DNA of 64,000 bases from Leptospira noumeaensis (GTDB lineage: Bacteria > Spirochaetota > Leptospiria > Leptospirales > Leptospiraceae): assembly GCF_004770765.1 (NCBI RefSeq), contig NZ_RQFK01000011.1:496001-560000 (forward strand), given 5' to 3'. How positions within the stretch are numbered: the stretch's first letter is position 1; each line of letters opens with the position of its first letter. The translations under genes were made by a program, and so were the position numbers. This document shows, in pieces, positions 17,685 to 28,881 of this stretch. The notes under the pieces are model-generated. The model ran no database searches. It was not told the DNA's origin and worked only from the letters and a program-made list of their open reading frames with translations.

Positions 17685-19127
17685 TTACAACAATGCTCCT
17701 GGTTGGAAAAACAACCAACCCGCTGTAAAAAATACACAGAGTAAAAATACCAAAAACCCAAGGGTTGGCATACTTGGCAGGTCACGCACACCTGCTACTT
17801 TTCCCGTTTCTTGTTTCATATAGGATTGGATGGTAATCTTCATATAGTAGTAGAAGGCGAGACAAGAGTTTGCCACGGCACCAAACAGAAGGATTCGGTT
17901 GAATAATAAATCGGATTCCGCGATTTTTTGCAAAAGGAAAAGTTTAGACCAAAATCCAATGAAGGGAGGAAAACCAGCAAAAGATAAAAACACAATGGAT
18001 AAGGAAACAGCCGTTAAAGGATACTCTCCACTCAAATGGGAGATTCCTTCTACAGTGACTTCATGTTTCCCTTGTTCTAAATAAGAAATGATGGCAAAAG
18101 CCACCAAATTCAAAAGGGAATAGGAAAACAGATAATACAATGCTTCAAGGCCCGCCCCAGAGACTATCCCTGCAACAATATAGCCTGCATGGGAAATAGA
18201 AGAATAAGCTAACATTCGTTTGAGATTTTCTTGCCTCAAAGCTACAATGTTTCCCCAAGTCATGGAAACAAGTGCAATCACACCCATAAGGATTTTCCAT
18301 GATTCACCAATTGCCCCAAGTGGGACATGATTGAACAATACAATGATTAAACCAAGAGCCGAAGCCTTTCCAGCGCTGGCCATAAAACCAGTGATTGGTG
18401 TTTGCGAACCTTCGTAAACATCTGGTGTCCAAGAATGAAAAGGTACAAGTGCTGCCTTAAAGGAAACACCTACCAAAAATAATCCAAAACCTAATTTAGA
18501 AAAATTGGATTCATAACCTTTTAGAAACAGTCCACGAAGGGCACCATCCAGATTTGTGGTTCCCGATCCACCATACAAAAAAGCAATCCCGAGTAACATA
18601 AACCCAGAACTAAAAGATCCAAGTAAAAAGTATTTCATAGCACTCTCTAAAGAAGATACGGAAGAACGAGCCATTCCAATCATTACATATAGAGAGAGAG
18701 ATAAAATTTCTAGTCCTACAAAAATGACTATAAAATCATAACCCGAAGTTAGAAACATCATCCCCGACAAACAAAAAAGTAAGAGAGGAAAGAACTCAGG
18801 AAACAATGTTTTGTGTTGTGATAAAAATGGAGGAGCTATGAGAAGAGTGATAAGACCTGCTATCAAATAAATAGCACTGAGCCAAACAGTCAGCGGACTG
18901 AGTGAAACTTGTGATCCAAAAAATTTACCATAACCTGGAGAACTGGTGGTATGATACAAAGCATACATCGCACCAAAAATTCCAAGGATCGAAAGAACCC
19001 AAAGTAACTTGGAATCCTCTTCCTTGGGCACAAAAAACTGTACCACAAGAGAAAGTAATGCCACGCCACAAAGAATGAGCATGGGAGAGATTGCGATTAA
19101 ATCATTGGCAGAAGGAGTATATGACAT
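17685..19127 (-). CDS. nuoN: NADH-quinone oxidoreductase subunit N
   Basis: The 480-residue antiporter-like subunit of complex I has about 14 transmembrane helices, with conserved charged helix segments (LEILSLSLYVMIGM, SFKAALVPFHSWTPDVYEGSQTP, RMLAYSSISHAGYI). It forms one of the three proton channels in the membrane arm. It is the last gene of the nuo operon, 3 bp after nuoM. Confidence 0.95.
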   Translation of the reverse strand: MSYTPSANDLIAISPMLILCGVALLSLVVQFFVPKEEDSKLLWVLSILGIFGAMYALYHTTSSPGYGKFFGSQVSLSPLTVWLSAIYLIAGLITLLIAPPFLSQHKTLFPEFFPLLLFCLSGMMFLTSGYDFIVIFVGLEILSLSLYVMIGMARSSVSSLESAMKYFLLGSFSSGFMLLGIAFLYGGSGTTNLDGALRGLFLKGYESNFSKLGFGLFLVGVSFKAALVPFHSWTPDVYEGSQTPITGFMASAGKASALGLIIVLFNHVPLGAIGESWKILMGVIALVSMTWGNIVALRQENLKRMLAYSSISHAGYIVAGIVSGAGLEALYYLFSYSLLNLVAFAIISYLEQGKHEVTVEGISHLSGEYPLTAVSLSIVFLSFAGFPPFIGFWSKLFLLQKIAESDLLFNRILLFGAVANSCLAFYYYMKITIQSYMKQETGKVAGVRDLPSMPTLGFLVFLLCVFFTAGWLFFQPGALL

Positions 19128-19130
19128 TGG

Positions 19131-20870
19131 TTAGTTTCCTATTGTCTCTTTCGGTGTTGGTTCCAACGGAAAATCTGACTCAATGGACTTTTCCAAATTG
19201 TCTAAATTTTCATTTAAAATTGGTGGATCCGCTTTTAGGGATACAAAGGTCGGGAGTGCAAACTTTGATCGAAAAGAACCCAATCTTTCTTCAAATGAAA
19301 GTGGCTCCACTCCCATACTGGAATAATCCGAAAACTTGCGACTTACATTTCCACCAAGGAAATCTTTCTTACTTTCTTTTCTTTCCGAAATGGATTGAAC
19401 GGACGCTGCATTTAAATACACATTGGATGAGGATTGTAAAATTTCCAAAAATGGTTTTGGATAAATTCCAATCCAAAATATAAAGATTACAAGAGGGGAT
19501 AAAATCCCCACTTCCCTAAAAGTTAAATCTTTATAAGGTTTTGCTTGGATGGTTTTACTCACACCGAATAGAAATCGTTTCACAAACCATAAAAGATATA
19601 GTGCGCCAAGAACAACACCAGTGGCGGCAATCCCACCAAGCCACACATTCGATTTGATAGCTCCCATTAAAATGAGAAATTCACCCACAAACCCATTGGT
19701 TCCAGGGAGACCAACAGAAGATAAAACGGCAATCAGAAAGAAGGTAGAAAAAACTGGCATTTGTTTGGCGAGTCCACCAAACTCACTTATGTTTCGAGTG
19801 TGCGCTCTCTCATAAATCATACCGATCATAAGAAAGATCATACCAGTTGAAATTCCATGGGAAATCATCTGCAACATTCCACCCACAACCCCTTCATTCG
19901 TGAAAGAAAAAAGACCCAAAATACAAAAACCCAAATGGGATAAGGAACTATAAGCAATGATTCGTTTGATATCGGTTTGAACAAGAGCTGCCATAGAACC
20001 ATAAACAATTCCAATCACTGCAAGGATTTGAATTCCATCTTGCGACAAAAGACTTGGTTCAGGGAAAAAAGGAATACAAAACCGAATGAAACCATAAGCA
20101 CCGATTTTTAAAAGAACTCCAGCCAAATCCACCGAACCAACCGTAGGTGCTTGGGTGTGCACATCTGGCATCCAAGTATGGAAAGGAAAAAGAGGAATTT
20201 TTACGGCAAAAGCTAAGAAAAAACTAAAAAACAAAAACCATTGGAGAGGTTCTGAATATGCCCCTAGATCTGCGGTTGCCAAAGATTCAATGGAGGTTTT
20301 TCCTGTTTTGAAATAAAGGGTAAGGATACCACCTAACATAAACAAGGAGCCAGCCATCGAAAACAAAAAGTATTTTAAAGCAGCTTTAGTTCGATCTTCC
20401 CCACCCCAAATTCCAATCATAAGAACCATCGGTAAAACCATTAGTTCCCAAAATACATAGTAAAGAACCAAGTTCCCTGCGGCAAACACACCGAGAACTG
20501 CTGTTTCTAAAACGAGTAAACAAATATGAAATTCTTTGATCTTTTTGGGAATGTTCGACCAAGAAGCAAGGCTCGAAAGAAAAAACATAAATGCCGTGAG
20601 GCCAAAAAGTAAAAGTGAAATCCCATCCAGACCCACATGGTAATCAACACTCAGTCTTCCTGACAAAATCCAATCCGGAATCCAATGAACAAACTGAAGA
20701 CCCGATTTGGTTGGATCATAGAGAAAAAACAATCCAACGGAAAGAATGGTAGTAAATGCAGAAGATAAAGCGGAGATAACAACAACTGTCCCCATCCGTT
20801 TTTGAAAAACAATGATGGCTGCAGAAAGAATTGGTAAAAAGATAATGAAGGAAAGAATTTGTTCCGGCAC
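19131..20870 (-). CDS. nuoM: NADH-quinone oxidoreductase subunit M
   Basis: The 579-residue antiporter-like subunit carries the family segments YVFWELMVLPMVLMIGIWGG, VKIPLFPFHTWMPDVHTQAPT and KRIIAYSSLSHLGFCILGL. It is longer than the usual 500 or so residues because of a hydrophilic C-terminal tail of about 100 residues (from roughly residue 475, SSSNVYLNAASVQSISERKE onward) that is not part of the core fold. The tail is unusual and its role unknown. It starts 1 bp after the nuoL stop. Confidence 0.95.
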   Translation of the reverse strand: MPEQILSFIIFLPILSAAIIVFQKRMGTVVVISALSSAFTTILSVGLFFLYDPTKSGLQFVHWIPDWILSGRLSVDYHVGLDGISLLLFGLTAFMFFLSSLASWSNIPKKIKEFHICLLVLETAVLGVFAAGNLVLYYVFWELMVLPMVLMIGIWGGEDRTKAALKYFLFSMAGSLFMLGGILTLYFKTGKTSIESLATADLGAYSEPLQWFLFFSFFLAFAVKIPLFPFHTWMPDVHTQAPTVGSVDLAGVLLKIGAYGFIRFCIPFFPEPSLLSQDGIQILAVIGIVYGSMAALVQTDIKRIIAYSSLSHLGFCILGLFSFTNEGVVGGMLQMISHGISTGMIFLMIGMIYERAHTRNISEFGGLAKQMPVFSTFFLIAVLSSVGLPGTNGFVGEFLILMGAIKSNVWLGGIAATGVVLGALYLLWFVKRFLFGVSKTIQAKPYKDLTFREVGILSPLVIFIFWIGIYPKPFLEILQSSSNVYLNAASVQSISERKESKKDFLGGNVSRKFSDYSSMGVEPLSFEERLGSFRSKFALPTFVSLKADPPILNENLDNLEKSIESDFPLEPTPKETIGN

Positions 20871-20871
20871 T

Positions 20872-22800
20872 TTACACCCCCCTCGTTAACAAATATACTA
20901 AGATACAAAATGTACCTATGACTATAAACAATGCATAATCTCCAATGAATCCTGATTGGAGCCTGCGAAGTCCACCTGCAATCACTCCAAAACTAAGCCC
21001 AATACTTATGAAAAAACGATCTAGGATTTTGGTATCAAAGAAAAATGCTACGCCCTTAGAAAGAAAAAGAAAGGGACGAACCAAAAGAAAATCATAGATT
21101 TCATCGATATAGTATTTGTGAAATAGAATCTTTCGAAATCCAGTGTGTTCTTCGAGAATGGGACTGTGTTTTCTTTGGTAAAGGAAATAAGCAAGGATCA
21201 GACCAATGGTTGCGATTCCCACAGAAAAACCAGCTAACGAAAGTTCCACGTCATGAACGAGTGACTTGTGTTCGGCAAGACTTCCCTTTAAAGAAGCCAA
21301 TTCATAACCCTTACTCAAAACAGGGGCAAAGTACCTTTCTAAAGTATCAATGTGTAAAAAGAAATGTGGAGTTTGTAAAAATCCAACGGAAGCAGCACCG
21401 ATGGCGAGAACCACAAGTGGAAAAGTCATCGTCCAAGGAGATTCGTGTATTTTGTGGTGAGAGTCTGTGTTGTCCTTTCCAAAAAATACAACGAAAACTA
21501 AACGAAACATATAAAACGAAGTGAAAAATGCAGCAGCAATTCCCATGGTCCAAAGGATGGTTCCGAAACTTCCGTATGTATAAGCCTTTTCTAAAATTAA
21601 ATCTTTAGAGAAAAATCCAGAGAACGGAAAAAATCCAGCAATGGCTAATGTGCCGAGTAAGAATGTAAAGGAAGTGATTTTGATTTTACCAAAAAGACCT
21701 CCCATATTTTTGATATTTTGTTCGTGGTGGAGAGCATGAATCACGGAACCTGCCCCGAGGAACAGTAAGGCTTTAAAAAAGGCGTGAGTCATTAAATGGA
21801 AAAGTCCCGCTACATAACTCATACTACCCATCGCAAGAAACATAAATCCAAGTTGGGATACAGTCGAATACGCGAGGATTTTTTTAATATCGTTTTGTAA
21901 GGTTCCAATCGTCGCTGCAAAAAGTGCCGTTGTGGCACCAATACATGCGATAAAAAGAGATGTTTCTGGTGCGAGTAAAAATACAAAGTTTAAGCGAACA
22001 ATGAGAAATACCCCAGCCGTGACCATAGTGGCCGCATGGATGAGAGCCGAAACAGGAGTTGGGCCTGCCATCGCATCTGGAAGCCAAACATAGAGGGGAA
22101 TCTGTGCCGATTTACCCATAGCAGCAACAAAGAAAAAGAGAGCCACTATATTGGCGTAGTTAGCAAATTCACCTAACCCGCTCAAGTTGGTTTGTAGTTC
22201 CAAATATTGTAAACTGCCACCAAACCAAAAAAGAAAACCGGTTCCGAAAATAAAACCAACATCCCCAATTCGGTTTAAGATGAATGCTTTCATCCCTGCT
22301 TCGGCAGCGGAACTTTTTTCATAATCAAAACCAATTAAGAGATAAGAAGAAAGTCCTACACCTTCCCAACCGAGGAAGGTTAATACTAAGTTGTCACTGA
22401 GGACAAGGTTTAACATACAAAAGATGAATAAATTCAAATAGGCAAAAAATCGGTTGTAACTTGTGTTCCCTTTCATGTATCCCATTGAATACAAGTGGAT
22501 GAGAGACCCAATTCCTGTAATGATGAGAGTCATATACAAGGAAAGTTGGTCGATTTGGTAGCCAAACGAGGATTTAAAATTCCCAATCACAATCCAATCA
22601 AAAACAGAAACCAAATGAGGAGCTGTTCTTTCCATAGGGCGAAATTCGTTAAACGCAGCTAAGGTGATGAGAAAAGGAACAAAAACTGCCAAAGTCCCAA
22701 TGGCACCAGCCATCCGATGAGGGATTCTTCCTTTCAAAAAACCATTGAAAAGAAATCCAAAAAGAGGAAGAAAAACAACTAAAGGAAATATTTCTAACAT
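20872..22800 (-). CDS. nuoL: NADH-quinone oxidoreductase subunit L
   Basis: The 642-residue distal antiporter-like subunit shows NRIGDVGFIFGTGFLFW, KSAQIPLYVWLPDAMAGPTP, ALIHAATMVTAGVFLI and KKILAYSTVSQLGFMFLAMG. The C-terminal part holds the long lateral helix and a last membrane anchor (YALFIVIGTFCILVYLL). It lies 4 bp after nuoK and 1 bp before nuoM. Together with M and N it provides proton translocation. Confidence 0.96.
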   Translation of the reverse strand: MLEIFPLVVFLPLFGFLFNGFLKGRIPHRMAGAIGTLAVFVPFLITLAAFNEFRPMERTAPHLVSVFDWIVIGNFKSSFGYQIDQLSLYMTLIITGIGSLIHLYSMGYMKGNTSYNRFFAYLNLFIFCMLNLVLSDNLVLTFLGWEGVGLSSYLLIGFDYEKSSAAEAGMKAFILNRIGDVGFIFGTGFLFWFGGSLQYLELQTNLSGLGEFANYANIVALFFFVAAMGKSAQIPLYVWLPDAMAGPTPVSALIHAATMVTAGVFLIVRLNFVFLLAPETSLFIACIGATTALFAATIGTLQNDIKKILAYSTVSQLGFMFLAMGSMSYVAGLFHLMTHAFFKALLFLGAGSVIHALHHEQNIKNMGGLFGKIKITSFTFLLGTLAIAGFFPFSGFFSKDLILEKAYTYGSFGTILWTMGIAAAFFTSFYMFRLVFVVFFGKDNTDSHHKIHESPWTMTFPLVVLAIGAASVGFLQTPHFFLHIDTLERYFAPVLSKGYELASLKGSLAEHKSLVHDVELSLAGFSVGIATIGLILAYFLYQRKHSPILEEHTGFRKILFHKYYIDEIYDFLLVRPFLFLSKGVAFFFDTKILDRFFISIGLSFGVIAGGLRRLQSGFIGDYALFIVIGTFCILVYLLTRGV

Positions 22801-22804
22801 TGGG

Positions 22805-23125
22805 TTACCATTTCATCGATTGGAGTTCGTCCACATTGGTGGATTTTTTATGCCGGAAAATGGCAATCACAAGGGCAAGACCCACAGCCGCTTCTGCAGC
22901 AGCAATTGCCATTACGAAAAATACAACAGTTTCACCGGAGATATGGGAAAGAGCTTTTGAGAAGGTAACAAAAACTAAATTCACAGAATTTAAAATGAGT
23001 TCCACTGACATAAAGATGATAACGATGTTCCGACGAATGAGAACTCCAAGAACTCCTATGGAAAATAAAATTCCAGCAAGTCCAAGGATATAAGAGATGG
23101 GAATGCCATTGATGATTGGATTCAT
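22805..23125 (-). CDS. nuoK: NADH-quinone oxidoreductase subunit K
   Basis: The 106-residue subunit has three transmembrane helices, with the conserved buried Glu in [17 protein letters not shown] and a second Glu in [19 protein letters not shown]. It belongs to the central proton pathway of the membrane arm. It overlaps the nuoJ stop by 4 bp. Confidence 0.95.
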   Translation of the reverse strand: MNPIINGIPISYILGLAGILFSIGVLGVLIRRNIVIIFMSVELILNSVNLVFVTFSKALSHISGETVVFFVMAIAAAEAAVGLALVIAIFRHKKSTNVDELQSMKW

Positions 23126-23721
23126 AGGACGTTATCCTTTGTTTGTTCTACTTCTGTATTTTTCTTTTTGGCGAGAATCACTGCCCCAAGGACTGCAACA
23201 AGAAGTAAGATGGAAATCATTTCGAAAGGAAGAAGGTAATCTAAATATGTGGAAGCACCGACAACACCTACGTTTCCCTTCGCATTCACAGTAGCTGTTC
23301 CTTGGATGGGAAAGGAATATTCAGCATTTTCATACCCTTTTCCAACTTGGTCGGAGTGAGGAACACCGGTTGTCAGCGCACTATACAATAAAAAGAAAAA
23401 ACCCAAGGCAAACACAGAAAGTAAAACCAAACGAATCGGGTGTTTTCTATAACGAGACAAGGTTTCTGCTCTTTGTGAAAGTAACATCAAAACAAAAACG
23501 ATGAGAACCATAATGGCCCCAGCATATACTAACACCTGCATGGTGGCAATAAACAAAGCTCCCATAATTCCATAAATCCCTGCCAAAGCAAAGAAGGTAA
23601 ATACTAAGGAAACAGCAGAGACAACAGGATTTTTTTGAAAGATAACACTGAGTGCAGTAACCACAGTCACGGTTCCAAAAAAAATAAATAATAAAAAGGA
23701 AGGTGAAGATTCTATATTCAT
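23122..23721 (-). CDS. nuoJ: NADH-quinone oxidoreductase subunit J
   Basis: I choose the ATG at 23721 ([15 protein letters not shown]), 199 residues. It overlaps the nuoH stop by 4 bp (ATGA), a standard coupling; the frame remains open upstream only inside nuoH. Five hydrophobic helices are visible, with the conserved helix-3 stretch [23 protein letters not shown]. The long loop before the last helix ([19 protein letters not shown]) is polar. Confidence 0.93.
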   Translation of the reverse strand: MNIESSPSFLLFIFFGTVTVVTALSVIFQKNPVVSAVSLVFTFFALAGIYGIMGALFIATMQVLVYAGAIMVLIVFVLMLLSQRAETLSRYRKHPIRLVLLSVFALGFFFLLYSALTTGVPHSDQVGKGYENAEYSFPIQGTATVNAKGNVGVVGASTYLDYLLPFEMISILLLVAVLGAVILAKKKNTEVEQTKDNVL

Positions 23722-24788
23722 ATAAATAATTTCATCCATCCTTCTTTCCAATATACTGTGTAAATGGCAGCGAACATCACTGCAAAAAGTCCCCAAGGGA
23801 TCATTTTTTTCCAACCCAGTTTCATGAGTTGGTCATAACGAAAACGCGGTAAAGTCCAACGAACCCAAATGAATAGGAAGGCAAAGAATAGAACTTTTAA
23901 AACAAAAAACCCAAGACCAATGAATGCCTGATACGGAGAACCGGCTCCCAATTGAAAAGGGACATTGTATCCACCAAAAAAGAGTAAGGTGGTAAGACAA
24001 GACATGGTAATCATGTTCATATATTCTGCTAAAAAGAAAAGTGCAAACTTAAAGGCACCGTATTCTGTATGGAAACCTACAACTAGTTCCGATTCTGCTT
24101 CCGCGAGGTCAAAAGGGAGGCGATTGGTTTCTGCAAACATCGCAGTCACATAAATAAAAAAGGCAACAAAACCGGGAGGTGATAGAATATTCCACATATC
24201 TTTCTGGGAATCACTAATGTCCGTTAGTTTGAGTGATCCAGTCATAATCACAATCACAACAATGGAAAGACCCATAGGAAGTTCGTAACTGATCATCTGA
24301 GCCGTAGAACGAACCCCACCAAGTAACGAATATTTGTTGTTACTCGACCAACCTGCAATCATAATTCCATACACAGAAAGAGAAGAAATAGCAAGCATAT
24401 ACAAAACCCCAGAGTCAGGGTTTGCAATTTGTAAGTCAATGGTAGTGACACCAGTAAGTGCCGCGAGCCATTCCGGTGCAGGAAGACTTCCCCCAAAAGG
24501 AATCACAGCCCAAGCCATAATCGCACAGGTCATGGAGATGGTGGGAGCCAAAAGATACATCCCTTTGGATACGTTTTTTGGAAAAATTTCTTCTTTGGCG
24601 ATAAACTTAATTCCATCGGCCAGTGGTTGGAACAGTCCAAAAATTCCGGCTCTATTTGGACCCGGACGATCTTGGATAAAACCAGCGAACTTACGTTCTG
24701 CGAGTGTGTAATAGGCGACACCCGTCAAAATGATAAAAAACAAAGAGAGGATTTTGATTCCCCAAGCAAGTATTAGAGCCCAGTCCAT
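23718..24788 (-). CDS. nuoH: NADH-quinone oxidoreductase subunit H
   Basis: The 356-residue subunit connects the peripheral and membrane arms and forms the quinone entry site. Family segments [19 protein letters not shown] and [18 protein letters not shown] are intact, and about eight transmembrane helices are visible. It follows nuoF with a 16-bp gap. In most clusters nuoG lies between F and H and nuoI after H; neither is here. Confidence 0.96.
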   Translation of the reverse strand: MDWALILAWGIKILSLFFIILTGVAYYTLAERKFAGFIQDRPGPNRAGIFGLFQPLADGIKFIAKEEIFPKNVSKGMYLLAPTISMTCAIMAWAVIPFGGSLPAPEWLAALTGVTTIDLQIANPDSGVLYMLAISSLSVYGIMIAGWSSNNKYSLLGGVRSTAQMISYELPMGLSIVVIVIMTGSLKLTDISDSQKDMWNILSPPGFVAFFIYVTAMFAETNRLPFDLAEAESELVVGFHTEYGAFKFALFFLAEYMNMITMSCLTTLLFFGGYNVPFQLGAGSPYQAFIGLGFFVLKVLFFAFLFIWVRWTLPRFRYDQLMKLGWKKMIPWGLFAVMFAAIYTVYWKEGWMKLFI

Positions 24789-24804
24789 ATTGTTTCGATG
24801 ACCT

Positions 24805-26076
24805 TTAGTGAGAGATACTCACTTCCTTTTTCAATCGAGCCGAGAACTCCCCTTTAAACTTTGTCATTGTAGGTCGGACTGCCATAACACATGCATCCGC
24901 TAACGGACAGATGGTGGTCCCACCTTCCATATTCCTAGACAAAGAAAAAATGAGTTCTACATCTTTTTCAGTTCCTTCTCCAATTTTAATTTTATGGAGA
25001 AGGTCTTTAACCCAGTGTGTACCTTCCCGACAAGGTGTACATTGGCCACAGGATTCATGAGAATAAAACTCTGCCAATCTGTATGTAGTTTCCACAAGAT
25101 CCGCAGATTCAGAAAGAATGATGACTGCCCCAGAACCTAACATAGATTTGAGGGAAGCAATCGATTCATAATCCATTGTGGCGGTCATGGCTTCTTCGGC
25201 AGTTAAGATTGGAGAAGAACTCCCTCCTGGGATCACAGCTTTCAGAGTTCCATCGTTTTTAATCCCACCACAAATATCGTAAATGAGTTCCTTCATCGGA
25301 GTTCCCATTTCTACTTCATAAATCCCCGGTTTTTTCACATGCCCACTGACTGCAAAAAGTCTTGTCCCTGGTGATTTTTCTGTTCCAATTTTTTTGTATT
25401 CATCACCCGTCATACGAATGATATGCGGGACATTACAAAATGTTTCGACATTGTTCACAACAGTTGGGCAAGCATACAATCCAGATACAGCAGGGAAAGG
25501 TGGTTTGAGCCGTGGGTGGCCCCTCCTTCCCTCAAGGGAATTGATAAGTGCGGATTCTTCCCCACAAATATAAGCGCCAGCACCAGAATACACGGCTAAA
25601 TCAAAATCGTAACCAAGGCCTAAGATATTTTTTCCAAGAAGTCCCGCTTTGTACGCTTCTTCCACTGCCTCTTCAACGATACGAATTCCTTTATGAAACT
25701 CGCCTCGAATGTAAATATAACCTTGGTGGGAATCGATGGCTTTGGCAGCAATCACCATCCCTTCGATGAGCATATGCGGAAATTTTTCAATGAGGAGCCT
25801 GTCTTTAAAAGTTCCCGGTTCTCCTTCATCCCCATTACAAATCAAATACTTTGGTTTGTCGGTTTTAGGAATGAATCCCCATTTGTTTCCGGTAGGAAAA
25901 CCAGCACCACCACGACCACGAAGGCCAGAGTTTTTAACATCGTTTACGATTTGTTCGGCGGTCATTTCAGTAAGGGCCTTTTTTTGGCTTTCATACCCTC
26001 CGACCGAACGGTAATGATTTAAAGTATGAGAATCAGCAGCACCAACATGAGTTGTGAGAAGAGTTTTTAATCCCAT
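24805..26076 (-). CDS. nuoF: NADH-quinone oxidoreductase subunit F
   Basis: I choose the ATG at 26076 ([10 protein letters not shown]), 423 residues, 1 bp after the nuoE stop; the open frame continues upstream into nuoE. The subunit binds NADH and FMN ([35 protein letters not shown]) and a [4Fe-4S] cluster ([11 protein letters not shown] plus Cys in [11 protein letters not shown]). It takes electrons from NADH at the tip of the peripheral arm. Its normal electron acceptor partner NuoG is not encoded beside it. Confidence 0.95.
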   Translation of the reverse strand: MGLKTLLTTHVGAADSHTLNHYRSVGGYESQKKALTEMTAEQIVNDVKNSGLRGRGGAGFPTGNKWGFIPKTDKPKYLICNGDEGEPGTFKDRLLIEKFPHMLIEGMVIAAKAIDSHQGYIYIRGEFHKGIRIVEEAVEEAYKAGLLGKNILGLGYDFDLAVYSGAGAYICGEESALINSLEGRRGHPRLKPPFPAVSGLYACPTVVNNVETFCNVPHIIRMTGDEYKKIGTEKSPGTRLFAVSGHVKKPGIYEVEMGTPMKELIYDICGGIKNDGTLKAVIPGGSSSPILTAEEAMTATMDYESIASLKSMLGSGAVIILSESADLVETTYRLAEFYSHESCGQCTPCREGTHWVKDLLHKIKIGEGTEKDVELIFSLSRNMEGGTTICPLADACVMAVRPTMTKFKGEFSARLKKEVSISH

Positions 26077-26077
26077 T

Positions 26078-26566
26078 TTATACCTGCTTTTCCAGTTCGG
26101 AAAGAATGGCTTCAATTTTTTCCGGTGTTAGGTTTTCATAATATTTATCATTGATTTGAGCCACAGGTCCAAACCCACAAGCACCAAGGCATTGAACTTC
26201 ATCCACCGTAAACTTTTTGTCACCAGTGGTTTCTCCTGCTTCGATTCCTAACTTAGAACAAACATGTTCAGTGATGGAATCCGAGCCCGAAAGATAACAA
26301 GAGATATTTCCACAAATCTGGATATGGAACTTACCCACAGGTTTTTTGTTGTACATTGTGTAAAAGGTAGCAACCCCATGGACATGGGCGAGGGAAATGG
26401 GATCCCCAATGCGGCTAGCAATGTATTCCATTCCTTCCTGATCCACAAAACCTTTGTCAGCTTGTAATAAAAAAAGACAGGGTAAAATTAACGAACGTTT
26501 GCTCGGAAATTGTGGAATCAACCTCTGGAATCTTTTTTCCGAATCTTGTGAAAATTGATAAGCCAT
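26078..26566 (-). CDS. nuoE: NADH-quinone oxidoreductase subunit E
   Basis: The 162-residue thioredoxin-like subunit binds a [2Fe-2S] cluster through Cys pairs in [10 protein letters not shown] (C-x4-C) and VQCLGACGF (C-x3-C). I choose the ATG at 26566, which overlaps the last base of the nuoD stop (TAATG arrangement); a TTG two codons earlier is less likely. It partners NuoF in the NADH-oxidising module. Confidence 0.95.
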   Translation of the reverse strand: MAYQFSQDSEKRFQRLIPQFPSKRSLILPCLFLLQADKGFVDQEGMEYIASRIGDPISLAHVHGVATFYTMYNKKPVGKFHIQICGNISCYLSGSDSITEHVCSKLGIEAGETTGDKKFTVDEVQCLGACGFGPVAQINDKYYENLTPEKIEAILSELEKQV

Positions 26567-27786
26567 TAACAATCCAACTCCCCTGCAATGACATTGAGTG
26601 AAGACATAGTAGCAATGGTATCAGCAAGTAAGCCCCCCTTCACAAGTTCAGGGAAAGCCTGGTAATACCAAAAACAAGGTCGTCTCACATGCACTCTCCA
26701 TGGAGATTTTTCTCCTTCGGAAACTACATAAAACCCGAGTTCTCCATTGGCCGCTTCGGTAGACATATAGTATTCTCCCGGAGGAACCTTCACGCCGTGC
26801 ATAATGATTTTAAAATGATAAATGAGTTCTTCCATATTGTTGTACACACGATCTTTCGGTGGAAGGAAAGTGTGGGGAACATCCGCATGGTACGGGCCTT
26901 CTGGAATTCCATCGATCAGTTGTTCGATGATTCGCATGGACTGACGCATCTCTTCCATACGGACGAGAGTTCTGTCGAGGGCCGATCCATCTTCGCCTAC
27001 AGCAATATCAAAATCCACTTTATCGTATAACATATAAGGATCATCTTTTCTTACATCCCAAGGAACACCAGCTGCACGTAGGTTTGGACCAGAAAATCCA
27101 TAAGCAATCGCACGTTCCGCTGAAAGGCCACCAATACCAGCAGTCCTTTCATTAAAAATTTTATTCCGAATGAGAAGGTCTTGGAATTCATCCAAAGCTG
27201 GTTTTAGGCCTTTGATGATAGTTTTGATTTCAGATTGGAATTCAGGATAAATATCACGTTCCATTCCACCCACACGGCAGAAGGTTGTAGTAAGCCTAGC
27301 GCCAGTTAGCTTCTCCAAAATCTGATAAATATTTTCTCTGTGATGGAATAAATGGAGTAAACCAGAGAAAGCACCAAGATCCACACCCATAATTCCGTTA
27401 CAAATGATATGATCCATAATCCGAGAAAGTTCGGAAATAATCATACGAACATAAGTGACTCGTTCCGGAACTTGGATCTGCATCATTTTTTCTACTGTCA
27501 GAATCCAACCAATGTTATTGAGAGGAGTGGATACGTAGTTCATACGATCCGTACACACTAAGAACTGATTGTAGTCGTAACGTTCTCCGAGTTTTTCAAA
27601 ACAACGATGTACATAACCAATGACTGATTCTGTATCCACAACACGTTCTCCATCAATTTGGATTACGTTTTGTAAAATTCCATGGGTGGCGGGATGACTT
27701 GGGCCCAGGTTGACGAGTAAATGGCCTTCCGGTAGGTCTTTGAATTTTTTGCCAAAATGTTCGGCTGTTTTTTCGTACATTACCAT
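26566..27786 (-). CDS. nuoD: NADH-quinone oxidoreductase subunit D
   Basis: The 406-residue 49-kDa-type subunit forms the quinone-binding cavity with NuoB. The signature [10 protein letters not shown] near the N-terminus and [22 protein letters not shown] and the C-terminal DIVIGxxD-like end ([14 protein letters not shown]) are recognisable. An alternative ATG lies two codons in at 27780. It follows nuoC with a 16-bp gap. Separate C and D genes are present, not a fusion. Confidence 0.95.
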   Translation of the reverse strand: MVMYEKTAEHFGKKFKDLPEGHLLVNLGPSHPATHGILQNVIQIDGERVVDTESVIGYVHRCFEKLGERYDYNQFLVCTDRMNYVSTPLNNIGWILTVEKMMQIQVPERVTYVRMIISELSRIMDHIICNGIMGVDLGAFSGLLHLFHHRENIYQILEKLTGARLTTTFCRVGGMERDIYPEFQSEIKTIIKGLKPALDEFQDLLIRNKIFNERTAGIGGLSAERAIAYGFSGPNLRAAGVPWDVRKDDPYMLYDKVDFDIAVGEDGSALDRTLVRMEEMRQSMRIIEQLIDGIPEGPYHADVPHTFLPPKDRVYNNMEELIYHFKIIMHGVKVPPGEYYMSTEAANGELGFYVVSEGEKSPWRVHVRRPCFWYYQAFPELVKGGLLADTIATMSSLNVIAGELDC

Positions 27787-27802
27787 AATGATTTGCTACC
27801 GC

Positions 27803-28324
27803 CTAACTGGCAATATCCTCGTTTACGTGAATGGTGAGTAAGTCTTCGATGAGATAATCTTGCCCCGGGCCTTCCAATGGGTAATCTTTACGAAGTGGAT
27901 GTCCAATAAAGTTATCAGGCATAATGAGCCTTTCCATTTGAGGATGGTTTGAAAAAGGAATGCCCATAAGGTCGAATACTTCCCTTTCTGGCCAGTTGGC
28001 AGCGGGAAAAATACTCACAAGACTAGGAACCTCTTCCCCTTCTCCCACTGGAACACGAAGTTGCAATCGGAAGTGTTTGTTTTTTGGAGAACGAAGCAAA
28101 TAAACCACTTCGAACCTTGGTTCTCTTTTTCCGAGCCAATCCACAGAGGTAAGGTCATTCAGGTAAGTGAAGGCAAACTCCGGATGATCCTTTAATGTTT
28201 GTACAACGGTCGGAAGGGATTCCTTTTTGATGCTGAAATAGAGCAAATTGGTGTTTATGTCCCTTTGCGGGAGTAACACATCGGAAAACCTAGAATTAAA
28301 GTATTCGGTAATTGTTTCTTTCAT
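27803..28324 (-). CDS. nuoC: NADH-quinone oxidoreductase subunit C
   Basis: The 173-residue 30-kDa-type subunit has the family signature [18 protein letters not shown] followed by [20 protein letters not shown]. It is a structural subunit of the hydrogenase-like connecting module. Its ATG overlaps the nuoB stop by 4 bp. Confidence 0.95.
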   Translation of the reverse strand: MKETITEYFNSRFSDVLLPQRDINTNLLYFSIKKESLPTVVQTLKDHPEFAFTYLNDLTSVDWLGKREPRFEVVYLLRSPKNKHFRLQLRVPVGEGEEVPSLVSIFPAANWPEREVFDLMGIPFSNHPQMERLIMPDNFIGHPLRKDYPLEGPGQDYLIEDLLTIHVNEDIAS

Positions 28325-28881
28325 GCCACTACGAGAGGTTTGTTGCGTTCGTTAATTTCTTCGATTTTTCTCATGACTTCTTGGCGTCGTGCTTCCAAAC
28401 CTTGGCTTTGTACTTTCTTTTGGAGTTTCATGAGAGCATCCAAAAGTGCCTCCGGTCTCGGAGGGCAACCAGGAACGTATACGTCGACAGGTAAGATTCG
28501 ATCAACACCTTGTAACACGCCGTAGGTGTGAAACATTCCACCAGAAGAAGCACAAGCACCGACAGAAATCACAAATTTTGGTTCAGCCAATTGGTCGTAT
28601 ATCTGGCGTAAGACGGGAGCCATCTTATAAGTGATGGTTCCTAGAACCAAAATCATATCTGCTTGGCGTGGAGAAAAGGACGGACGTTCTGCACCAAAAC
28701 GAGCAATGTCATAATCAGCACAAGATGTACTCATGTATTCGATTCCGCAACATGCAGTGGCAAATGGGTAAGGCCACAAAGAAAAACTTTGTCCCCATTG
28801 AACCACATTGTCCAGTGTAGCGACTTGGAACATGTCGCCAAACATCTCACCAGGTTTGGATAGTGTTTCTGTTAATCCCAT
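28321..28881 (-). CDS. nuoB: NADH-quinone oxidoreductase subunit B
   Basis: I choose the ATG at 28881 (MGLTETLSK), 186 residues, because GAAGGGAG lies at proper spacing upstream; an upstream in-frame ATG at 28902 would overlap nuoA more. The [4Fe-4S] N2 cluster ligands are present: tandem Cys in [11 protein letters not shown], Cys in VGACASSGG and Cys in [11 protein letters not shown]. NuoB passes electrons to quinone. Normally NuoI feeds this cluster, but nuoI is not in the window. Confidence 0.96.
   Translation of the reverse strand: MGLTETLSKPGEMFGDMFQVATLDNVVQWGQSFSLWPYPFATACCGIEYMSTSCADYDIARFGAERPSFSPRQADMILVLGTITYKMAPVLRQIYDQLAEPKFVISVGACASSGGMFHTYGVLQGVDRILPVDVYVPGCPPRPEALLDALMKLQKKVQSQGLEARRQEVMRKIEEINERNKPLVVA

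Noticed and set aside
17575..17823. Plus-strand frame of 82 codons between mtnD and nuoN
   Set aside because: Most of it lies opposite the nuoN 3' end and has no ribosome binding site; it is a shadow of nuoN plus the intergenic gap.
23722..23814. Upstream extension of nuoJ
   Set aside because: The 31 extra residues lie wholly inside nuoH and lack a signal; the ATG overlapping the nuoH stop is the normal coupled start.
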